DNA of 10,833 nt from JTS-RE37 sp041743975 (GTDB lineage: Bacteria; Bacteroidota; Bacteroidia; Flavobacteriales; Flavobacteriaceae). Positions 1 to 6,086 of the stretch are shown here, piece after piece (within the stretch, counting starts at the first letter, position 1; each line of letters begins with the position of its first letter). Position numbers and translations under genes: made by a program. The notes under the pieces were generated by a model. It saw only the letters and a program-made list of their open reading frames with translations, was not told where the DNA came from and made no database searches. The DNA lies in contig JBGTLT010000205.1 in assembly GCA_041743975.1 (NCBI GenBank), positions 1 through 10,833 on the forward strand, in the 5' to 3' direction.

Positions 1-822
1 AAAACCAATCAGTTTCTCCCCGGCATATGCGTTACAAACCTCTGCAAGATTTGATTTTTCATATCCGGTTATGAACATCAGGTAATCCTTACCCACCAGT
101 GGAACACCGGTCATTTCAAAGTTCAGCATGGTATAAAGTGCAAGTCCCTCCTTCTTCAATTTATCAGCCAGCTGCCTGGAACCCAATAATCCTTTTTCTT
201 CTGCTGAAAAGAGGACGAATATCAAACTCCGTTTATTGTTGCGTTTCAGGCCGAAATACCGTATTATTTCAAGGACTGTTGTAGTGCCGGAGGCATTGTC
301 ATTGGCGCCGTTTGCAATAGCGTCATCCTTCTCGGGCCTTATAATGCCAATATGGTCGTAATGAGCCCCTATGATTATGAATTCCTTCTTCAGGGACTTA
401 TCTGTTCCCTCAAGGTACCCAACCAGGTTGTATGCCGGTTTGGAAAAATTACTCAGGGTATCCCTATAGGAAGCAAAGTAGGGCGGTATGCCATTTTGCC
501 GAAAGGAAGCCTCGATGAACCGGGCGGCCTCCTCAATCCCTGGACTTCCCGAATCGCGGCCACCCAGTTCATCCGATGCCAGGAAATTAAGGATACCCTT
601 TACCCGGGTTTCGTCTGAAAAGGAAGGTGCCGGCATGGACACCGTGGCTTCCGTTCCGGAGGGAAGACGTGTGACCGCAGGAACCGTTATCCCTCCAGGG
701 ACGTCTTCAGGAGCCGGCGGTAATTCGGCCTGGCTGGTCTGCCGCAGTCGCGAAGCACTGCATCCCAGTAATAGCAGGGAGGCGATAAAAAGGATATGGA
801 ATCTCAGGATATAAGCGTACAT
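1..822 (-). CDS. M28-family zinc peptidase, lipoprotein (partial, C-terminus off window)
   Basis: This is a predicted secreted metallopeptidase, probably an aminopeptidase, anchored as a lipoprotein. I translated it directly from the complementary strand; 274 codons are present and the frame is still open at base 1. Residues 1-21 form a lipoprotein signal ending in LLLLGC (Cys21), which supports the ATG at 822. The motif SDELGGRDSGSPG (83-95) is typical just before the M28 catalytic domain. Expected metal ligands are visible: His154 in GAHYDHIG, Asp175 in NGANDNASG, and Glu208/Glu209 (general base and zinc ligand) in SAEEKGLLGS. The fourth ligand position is Glu236 in NFEMTG, where characterised M28 enzymes carry Asp; I believe Glu also occurs in Bacteroidota relatives. 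The last His ligand lies beyond the window. Family assignment is firm; substrate is unknown. It lies downstream of pdhC, separated by a terminator-like hairpin, so it is probably not part of the PDH operon. Confidence 0.9.
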   Translation of the reverse strand, partial: MYAYILRFHILFIASLLLLGCSASRLRQTSQAELPPAPEDVPGGITVPAVTRLPSGTEATVSMPAPSFSDETRVKGILNFLASDELGGRDSGSPGIEEAARFIEASFRQNGIPPYFASYRDTLSNFSKPAYNLVGYLEGTDKSLKKEFIIIGAHYDHIGIIRPEKDDAIANGANDNASGTTTVLEIIRYFGLKRNNKRSLIFVLFSAEEKGLLGSRQLADKLKKEGLALYTMLNFEMTGVPLVGKDYLMFITGYEKSNLAEVCNAYAGEKLIGF

Positions 823-864
823 CCGCAAAAAAACAAAAGGCATCCTTTTTAGGGATACCTTTTT
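823..864 (-). terminator. Terminator-like hairpin after pdhC, abutting the M28 start
   Basis: Bases 835-845 pair with 853-863 (10 of 11 positions, one C-A mismatch at 841/857) around a 7-nt loop. Read on the minus strand, the hairpin is followed by a T-rich run, TTTTGTTTTTTT (834-823). This is the expected shape of an intrinsic terminator for pdhC. The T-run ends immediately upstream of the sequence GCGG-ATG that opens the M28 gene, so it could instead act as an attenuator. Confidence 0.6.
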
Positions 865-910
865 GGATTGGACTAATGGGGTCAGCTTCTCAGGATATCC
901 AGCCATACTT

Positions 911-2596
911 TCAGGCCAACATGGTTACAGGGTTTTCTATAAATGACCGGAGGGTCTGAAGAAACTGGGCGCCGCTGGCCCCATCAACAGTCCTGTGGTC
1001 ACATGCCAGCGTTAGTTTCATAGTACTACCCACCACAATTTCCCCATTCCTGACAACGGGTTTTTCAACAATGGCACCTACGGACAGGATCGCAGAATTG
1101 GGTTGGTTTATTATGGAAGTAAATTCCAGGATCCCAAACATCCCCAGGTTGGAAACGGTAAAGGTACTCCCTTCCATTTCGGCGGGGGTCAGTTTTTTAT
1201 TTCGTGCGCGTCCGGCGAGGTCTTTAACCGATGCTCCGATCTGTGTCAGGCTCAACTGATCTGTAAATTTCAGCACTGGTACCACCAGGCCATCTTCCAC
1301 TGCGACGGCCACGCCAATATGAACATGATGGTTGTACAGGGTTGTATCTCCTTTCCAGGTGGTGTTTACCTGGGGGTGTTTTTTAAGGGCCATTGCACAG
1401 GCTTTTACAACCATATCATTAAAGGAAACCTTTGTATCCGGTAAGTTGTTGATGGTTTCCCTTGAAGCTTTCGCGCTTTCCATAGAAACCTCTATGGTAA
1501 GGTAATAATGAGGTGCGCTGAATTTGGACTCGCCAAGGCGCTTGGCGATCACCTTGCGCATCTGAGAATTTTTGACCTCTTCCGTACTTTCTTCACCGGC
1601 AAGAAGCACCGGAGCAGCAGCGGGGGCGGCAGGAGTTTTGGACTCCGGGGATTGAGGTTGGGCCTGTTTTAGGGAAGGCTGGTAATTTTCCACATCGCGT
1701 TTTACAATCCTTCCATTGTCACCGGTACCTTTAAGATCTGTAATGGCAATCCCTTTCTCTTCCGCAATTTTTTTCGCAAGGGGAGAAGCAAATACCCGTT
1801 TTCCGTCACGGGCGGCCGGTTTCTCTTCCTCCTTCGAACCCTGAGGCTCCCCTTCCGGTGACTTTTCCGCTTTCGGGGGTGGCGTTTCTGCGGCTTTCGA
1901 ATCTGCCGGTTTGCTTTTCAGAAGTGCCTCCACATCCGTACCTTCCGGCCCGATTATAGCTAAAACCTCATCTACAGGAGCTGATTCACCTTCCTTGATA
2001 CCCACATATAGCAGGGTTCCCGAATAGAATGATTCAAATTCCATGGTAGCCTTGTCCGTTTCAATTTCGGCCAGTATATCCCCTTCTTCTACGGTATCCC
2101 CTACTTTCTTGATCCAGGCAGCAACAGTACCTTCTTCCATGGTATCGCTTAAGCGTGGCATTTTAATAATTTCCACACCATCCGGGATACCGGCTGCAGG
2201 GGCGGCGGCGGCTTCGGTTTTTTCTGCTGTTTCCTTCGCGGGTTTTTCTTTGGTTTCTTCAGCAGCGGGCTTTTCTTTAGTTTCTTCAGCAGCGGCCTTT
2301 GGTTCCTCCTTTTCAGCGCTGCCGGAGGAGCCATTCAACAGTCCGGATATATCCTCTCCTTCTTCCCCTATTATGGCCAGCAGCGTATCAACAGGGGCGC
2401 CGTCTCCCTCCGCTATGCCGATATGCAATAGGGTCCCTTCATGGAAAGATTCAAATTCCATGGTTGCCTTATCTGTTTCGATTTCTGCAAGGATATCGCC
2501 TTCTTCAATTTTATCACCTACCTTTTTCAGCCATTTTGCCACGGTACCTTCCTCCATGGTATCACTTAGCCGGGGCATGTTTATTACTTCTGCCAT
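911..2596 (-). CDS. pdhC: Pyruvate dehydrogenase E2, dihydrolipoamide acetyltransferase (two lipoyl domains)
   Basis: This is the core subunit of the cytoplasmic pyruvate dehydrogenase complex; it passes the acetyl group from lipoamide to CoA. It has 561 residues. In order: lipoyl domain 1 (about 3-87, lipoylated Lys43 in ETDKATMEF); an Ala/Lys/Glu/Pro linker with a repeated EETKEKPA unit (about 88-140); lipoyl domain 2 (about 142-228, Lys182); a second charged linker; the E3-binding domain (about 267-305, starting RVFASPLAKKIA); and the acyltransferase domain (about 340-561) with the catalytic DHRTVDG motif (His534, Asp538). The frame is open upstream to 2707, but MAEVINMPRLSDTMEEG is the normal N-terminus and the extra 37 residues would overlap pdhA. 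The start at 2596 lies 4 bp after the pdhA stop, indicating translational coupling. E1-beta is not encoded here, which I believe is usual for flavobacteria. Confidence 0.96.
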   Translation of the reverse strand: MAEVINMPRLSDTMEEGTVAKWLKKVGDKIEEGDILAEIETDKATMEFESFHEGTLLHIGIAEGDGAPVDTLLAIIGEEGEDISGLLNGSSGSAEKEEPKAAAEETKEKPAAEETKEKPAKETAEKTEAAAAPAAGIPDGVEIIKMPRLSDTMEEGTVAAWIKKVGDTVEEGDILAEIETDKATMEFESFYSGTLLYVGIKEGESAPVDEVLAIIGPEGTDVEALLKSKPADSKAAETPPPKAEKSPEGEPQGSKEEEKPAARDGKRVFASPLAKKIAEEKGIAITDLKGTGDNGRIVKRDVENYQPSLKQAQPQSPESKTPAAPAAAPVLLAGEESTEEVKNSQMRKVIAKRLGESKFSAPHYYLTIEVSMESAKASRETINNLPDTKVSFNDMVVKACAMALKKHPQVNTTWKGDTTLYNHHVHIGVAVAVEDGLVVPVLKFTDQLSLTQIGASVKDLAGRARNKKLTPAEMEGSTFTVSNLGMFGILEFTSIINQPNSAILSVGAIVEKPVVRNGEIVVGSTMKLTLACDHRTVDGASGAQFLQTLRSFIENPVTMLA

Positions 2597-2600
2597 CTCC

Positions 2601-3599
2601 CTATAATTTGTGTTGTAAAAATGGATAGTCCTTTTGTTCATAGACCATATCGTACATTTGTTCCTTTGGGGGATACTCAGAATCTTCGGCGAATTTTTCA
2701 CACTCACTTACCATTTCCTTTACCCTCTTGTCTATGGATTTTATCTCCTCGTCTGTAGCATATTTTTTTTCTTTGATAACCTCCAATACCTGACTGATAG
2801 GATCGATTTTTTTGTATTCCTCCACTTCTTCCTTGGTACGGTAATGTTGGGCATCTGACATGGAATGTCCCCTGTACCGGTACGTTTTCATCTCCAGGAA
2901 AGTTGGGCCTCCCCCGCTTCTTGCCCTTTCTATGGCCTTGCTCATTTCTTCCGCTACGGTAACCGGGTCCATGCCATCCACCGGGCCACAAGGCATTTCG
3001 TACCCCAGGCCGAGTTTCCATATTTCAGTAGAATGGGAGGTTCGGGCCACAGAGGTACCCATGGCATATCCGTTATTCTCGCATATAAAAACAACAGGAA
3101 GCTGCCAGAGCATCGCCAGGTTGAAGGATTCGTGCAGGGAGCCCTGCCTTACAGCCCCATCGCCCATATAGCAGAGGGTAACCGCATCCCTTTTAAAATA
3201 TTTGTCTGCGAATGCCAAACCGGCACCCAGGGGAATTTGCCCCCCTACAATCCCATGGCCACCATAAAACCTGTGCTCCTTCGAGAAAATATGCATGGAC
3301 CCTCCCATTCCCCTGGAGGTACCTGTAACTTTTCCGAACAGCTCTGCCATCACTTTTTTAGGATCCACGCCCATACCGATTGGCTGCACATGGTTTCGGT
3401 AAGCGGTGATCATGCGGTCCTTGGTGAGGTCCATCGCATGCAGGGCTCCTGCAAGCACGGCCTCCTGTCCATTATAGAGATGCAAAAAACCCCGTACTTT
3501 TTGCTGGATATATGCCGCGGCGAGCTTGTCTTCGAATTTTCTCCAGAAGAGCATCTCCTCGTACCATTTCAAATAGACTTCTTTCGTAATCTTTTCCAT
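2601..3599 (-). CDS. pdhA: Pyruvate dehydrogenase E1 component, alpha subunit
   Basis: This is the thiamine-diphosphate subunit that, with a beta subunit encoded elsewhere, decarboxylates pyruvate and transfers the acetyl group to E2 lipoamide. It has 332 residues, normal for the short bacterial E1-alpha type. The ThDP/Mg-binding motif runs from GDG (146-148) to ENN (174-176). Other family blocks visible are RNHVQPIGMG (69-78), SRGMGGSMH (95-103), FYGGHGIVGGQIPLGAG (111-127) and the loop YRGHSMSDAQHYR (242-254). An ATG two codons upstream (3605) is also in frame; I prefer 3599 because the family commonly begins M-x-K-I-T-K-E. It is the first gene of the pdhA-pdhC pair, with a candidate promoter around 3678-3685. 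The 280 bp to cdd upstream suggests independent transcription. Confidence 0.96.
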   Translation of the reverse strand: MEKITKEVYLKWYEEMLFWRKFEDKLAAAYIQQKVRGFLHLYNGQEAVLAGALHAMDLTKDRMITAYRNHVQPIGMGVDPKKVMAELFGKVTGTSRGMGGSMHIFSKEHRFYGGHGIVGGQIPLGAGLAFADKYFKRDAVTLCYMGDGAVRQGSLHESFNLAMLWQLPVVFICENNGYAMGTSVARTSHSTEIWKLGLGYEMPCGPVDGMDPVTVAEEMSKAIERARSGGGPTFLEMKTYRYRGHSMSDAQHYRTKEEVEEYKKIDPISQVLEVIKEKKYATDEEIKSIDKRVKEMVSECEKFAEDSEYPPKEQMYDMVYEQKDYPFLQHKL

Positions 3600-3605
3600 T
3601 AACAT

Positions 3606-3885
3606 TCACGTATTTAGCGTACCTGCCAATCCTTTGCTCAGCCTCTGCTAACCGGGATTTAGGGCAACGTCGAAAAACAAAAATACACATTATATCAATA
3701 GTGAAAAAAATTTGATTCAATTCCTTACCGAGTTGGACAGGGCTGTGGGTACCGGCCTGGAATGGCCATAAAAAACGAAGCAGGAACTTAAAATAAAGAA
3801 TCAGCTCAACCGAAACCGCGTAGGCTGTTTCGCCCTCTCCGGAGGTGATGTGCCCCGGGGCAATAACCCCCAGGTATTGTTTTGG
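3606..3885. other. Intergenic region between cdd and pdhA
   Basis: This 280-bp stretch has no supportable gene. It holds the candidate pdhA promoter near 3680 and a perfect 12-bp palindrome TGCCCCGGGGCA at 3851-3862, about 25 bp after the cdd stop on the minus strand. The palindrome has no T-run after it, so I do not call it a terminator. Confidence 0.5.
3678..3685 (-). promoter_or_regulatory. Candidate Bacteroidota -7 box for pdhA
   Basis: The minus strand reads TATTTTTG here, an exact match to the Bacteroidota -7 consensus TAnnTTTG, about 80 bp before the pdhA start. I see no clear -33 TTG at the usual spacing; the sequence there is a T tract. A single short motif in an AT-rich stretch can occur by chance. 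Confidence 0.3.
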
Positions 3886-4368
3886 TTAAAGGTAGGTCTT
3901 CCCAAAGGCCAAAGGCAGGAGATCAGCGATTGATTCACAACTGAAAACCTCTCCTGTTTCACCCATCATGAGGATCTTAATGGGAGAATTGTAACGTTGT
4001 TCATATTCGTATAAGGCCTGTCTGCAATTACCACAGGGAGCTGCCGGTACGCGTACTTCATAATTCGCCGAAGCCGCACTAATGGCAATAGCCTTTACAG
4101 GGACCCCGGGATATTTTGCTCCTGCCTGGAATACGGCCACCCTTTCTGCACAGAGCCCGGAAGGATAGCTGGCATTTTCCTGGTTATTGCCTATTACTGT
4201 TTCCCTGTTATTCAACAAAACAGCTGCACCCACTTTAAAATTGGAATACGGGGCATAGGCATCGCCCCTCGCCACAACGGCCATTTCCATAAGCGACCGC
4301 TCATCGACAGGCAGTTCTTCCATCGATTTGAAAACAGATAATGTAAACTCTAATTTGCGATGCTGCAT
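3886..4368 (-). CDS. cdd: Cytidine deaminase
   Basis: This enzyme hydrolytically deaminates cytidine and deoxycytidine to uridine and deoxyuridine in pyrimidine salvage. It has 160 residues, the size of the homotetrameric class. The zinc site is complete: Cys73-Ala-Glu75 (zinc ligand and catalytic Glu) in PSGLCAERVAVF, and Cys112 and Cys115 in PCGNCRQ. The substrate-binding stretches YAPYSNFKVGAA (38-49) and NNQENASYPSG (61-71) are also present. The N-terminal 25 or so residues are a family-typical leader in flavobacteria. The gene lies between porV and pdhA, each boundary marked by non-coding sequence, so it may have its own promoter or depend on readthrough of the hairpin at 4401-4428. Confidence 0.96.
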   Translation of the reverse strand: MQHRKLEFTLSVFKSMEELPVDERSLMEMAVVARGDAYAPYSNFKVGAAVLLNNRETVIGNNQENASYPSGLCAERVAVFQAGAKYPGVPVKAIAISAASANYEVRVPAAPCGNCRQALYEYEQRYNSPIKILMMGETGEVFSCESIADLLPLAFGKTYL

Positions 4369-4400
4369 AGGATATGGGATAATGCCTGGGGCCTAAATTA

Positions 4401-4428
4401 ATAAAACCTGCGATGCTGCAGGTTTTAT
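4401..4428 (-). terminator. Intrinsic terminator after porV (possibly bidirectional)
   Basis: An 11-bp perfect stem (4401-4411 with 4418-4428) encloses a 6-nt loop. The stem is GC-rich near the loop and ends in a run of A/T, so on the minus strand the hairpin closes with GGTTTTAT. It lies 24 bp after the porV stop and 33 bp before the cdd start, which fits termination of porV transcription. Confidence 0.75.
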
Positions 4429-4451
4429 CGTTATAAATATATCAGTGCCTT

Positions 4452-5606
4452 TTAATCATTATAAAATTCTTCCCCCAGATTGAAGGTAAGGGAGAATCGC
4501 AAGGTGTTTTCCAATGGGTTCCTTACCTGTGAGGTTGAAAACAGATAAGAGAGGTCTACCTGTGCCGATTTAAATTTAAAGCCGGCACCGAGGGTAAAGA
4601 ATTTCCTGGACCCCTTTAGTTCACTTTCATTGAAATACCCGGTACGCAGCATAAACGCATCCTGGTATACGTATTCAGCACCCAATGCCCAGGTAAACTC
4701 CTTCAGCTCCTCACTGAAACCATCAGGGGCATCCCCCATGGATTTAAACAGCCCGTTAAAGAAGGTAATTTTCTGGTATTCTGCATTATCGTCTGCATCC
4801 ACATCTCCGTCCCCGTCAAAATCCTTTGGGGTGGGTACGAGCAACTTGTTGAATTCAGTGGTAAGCCCCAATACATTATCCTGGTCGATGATAAAATCAA
4901 ATCCACCCCCAAATTTGAGGTTTGTGGGAATAAAATTCTCCTGGCCACCCTGGTCATATTTGATCTTACCCCCCAGATTGGAAAGGTTAAAACCCGCACG
5001 CCACCTGCCATCAAAATTATTATAGGCTACCTCCCTGGACCGGTAATAACCCGCTACATCTACAGCAAAGGAACTCGCTGCCTGTGAATCAACACTTTCA
5101 TCCTGCGGCAATTTAAGGTTTGAACTGATAAACCTTCCTGCAACTGCCATGGAGAACTGGTCGCTTAACTTGAGGGAGTAGGACCCGTCCACTGCCAATT
5201 CATTTGGCTTGGCTATCGTTCCCGGGTCATTTGCAAACTGCCGCAATTCAATTTCGCCAAGGGTAAAATACCGGAGACTAACTGCAAAGGCACTCCTTTC
5301 ATCGATCTTGTTATAAAAACTCCCGTTTAGCAGGGCTATATCGGTGATAATGCTTTCCAGATAGGGCGTATAGCTTACACCAATTCCCATTTTGCGTTCT
5401 GCAAAGGCATATTTTGCCGGGTTCCATTGTTGTGAAAAAGCATCTACAGATGTAGCTACCCCCATATCCCCCATCCCGGCGGATCGTGCATCTGCAGCTA
5501 TTGTCAGGAATGGGACTGCAGTGGTAATGACCCTGTCTTCCTGTGAAAATGCCTTACACACAAACACAAGCACTGCCAGCAGCATTAATTTTTTCATTTT
5601 TTTCAT
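4452..5606 (-). CDS. porV: Type IX secretion system outer-membrane protein PorV (LptO)
   Basis: PorV is an outer-membrane beta-barrel that collects type IX secretion substrates at the SprA/Sov translocon and brings them to the attachment complex with PorU. The predicted protein has 384 residues. A signal peptide runs from the start to about Ser21-Gln22 (AFSQED). The body has the PorV pattern: DARSAGMGDMGVAT (39-52), QQWNPAKYAF (59-68), repeated amphipathic strands ending in aromatic residues, and FSEELKEFTWALGAEYVYQD (297-316). The C-terminus FSLTFNLGEEFYND closes the last strand. An Asp-rich loop at 262-273 matches an EF-hand/dockerin-like calcium motif. A second ATG at 5597 is also plausible as start (MKKLMLL). 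The gene is unusual in having no porU upstream: 480 bp separate it from divergent gldJ. Confidence 0.93.
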   Translation of the reverse strand: MKKMKKLMLLAVLVFVCKAFSQEDRVITTAVPFLTIAADARSAGMGDMGVATSVDAFSQQWNPAKYAFAERKMGIGVSYTPYLESIITDIALLNGSFYNKIDERSAFAVSLRYFTLGEIELRQFANDPGTIAKPNELAVDGSYSLKLSDQFSMAVAGRFISSNLKLPQDESVDSQAASSFAVDVAGYYRSREVAYNNFDGRWRAGFNLSNLGGKIKYDQGGQENFIPTNLKFGGGFDFIIDQDNVLGLTTEFNKLLVPTPKDFDGDGDVDADDNAEYQKITFFNGLFKSMGDAPDGFSEELKEFTWALGAEYVYQDAFMLRTGYFNESELKGSRKFFTLGAGFKFKSAQVDLSYLFSTSQVRNPLENTLRFSLTFNLGEEFYND

Positions 5607-6086
5607 CTAATGTTTAATTGGGCAAAAATCTTAATTAATAATCAATTACGAAAATAAAATAAGCTGTATTACATGTAAACGGGCATTTTAAAAATATCTT
5701 ATGCAAGGGTAGGTATTATTTTAACATTGTATGGCAAAATCAGTTATATTCCTGGAAAAAGGGGAGGAAATACGGCTCAAATTTATTCCTGATCCCCCAG
5801 AATTGAACCACATTCCCAGAGGGAGTTTTTCAGCAGTAAACTTGTCGGGGTACAAGAATGGTATCAATCCATACTATTCCGGGCTGTACAGCGTTATAAT
5901 GGGATAGTGTATTCCTGAAGTTCCTGGCCTGCCCGGGAGGGCGAAAATATTTGTCCAGCCATAAAATATTATACGCAAAACGCCGTTTTATATGCCGAAA
6001 GCGACATAAAAATTATTTGAAATACAATCGACATTTCCACAAATGGAATACCTGGATTTGTTTTTGAACTTAAGTCCTAAATACAG
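5607..6086. other. Divergent intergenic region porV/gldJ; expected porU absent
   Basis: This 480-bp region must hold the promoters of porV (minus) and gldJ (plus). The porV side (about 5610-5700) is AT-rich with stops in all minus frames I read. The middle contains one 58-codon plus-strand ORF (5731-5907). The gldJ side has a 13-bp odd palindrome AAAACGCCGTTTT (5977-5989) and an inverted repeat CATTT-CCAC-AAATG (6032-6045). I found no clean TAnnTTTG box and no residue of PorU coding sequence. Confidence 0.6.
5731..5907 (+). CDS. Possible small protein, 58 aa, unknown
   Basis: This short open frame begins ATG at 5731 right after an in-frame stop at 5722-5724 and ends TAG at 5905-5907. The predicted peptide starts MAKSVIFLEKGEEIRLKFIP, is rich in Pro, Gly and Tyr in its second half (YKNGINPYYSGLYSV), and has no signal peptide or membrane segment. 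I do not recognise it. No ribosome-binding site is evident. Its length is within what chance would give, and it sits where porU would be expected, so it may be non-coding. Confidence 0.25.
   Translation: MAKSVIFLEKGEEIRLKFIPDPPELNHIPRGSFSAVNLSGYKNGINPYYSGLYSVIMG

Noticed and set aside
2043..2606. Long plus-strand frame (187 codons) opposite pdhC
   Set aside because: It is the antisense of two repeated lipoyl domains and an Ala/Lys/Glu linker, giving low-complexity Ser/Ala/Pro; no domain and no start signal.
2597..2707. N-terminal extension of pdhC by 37 residues to a start at 2707
   Set aside because: It overlaps the end of pdhA and precedes the canonical E2 N-terminus MAEVINMPRLSDTMEEG; the start at 2596 sits 4 bp after the pdhA stop.
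2865..3602. Long plus-strand frame (245 codons) opposite pdhA
   Set aside because: It is a shadow of a strongly supported E1-alpha gene; no recognisable protein.
3851..3862. Palindrome TGCCCCGGGGCA as a cdd terminator
   Set aside because: No loop of workable size and no T-run follows on the minus strand.
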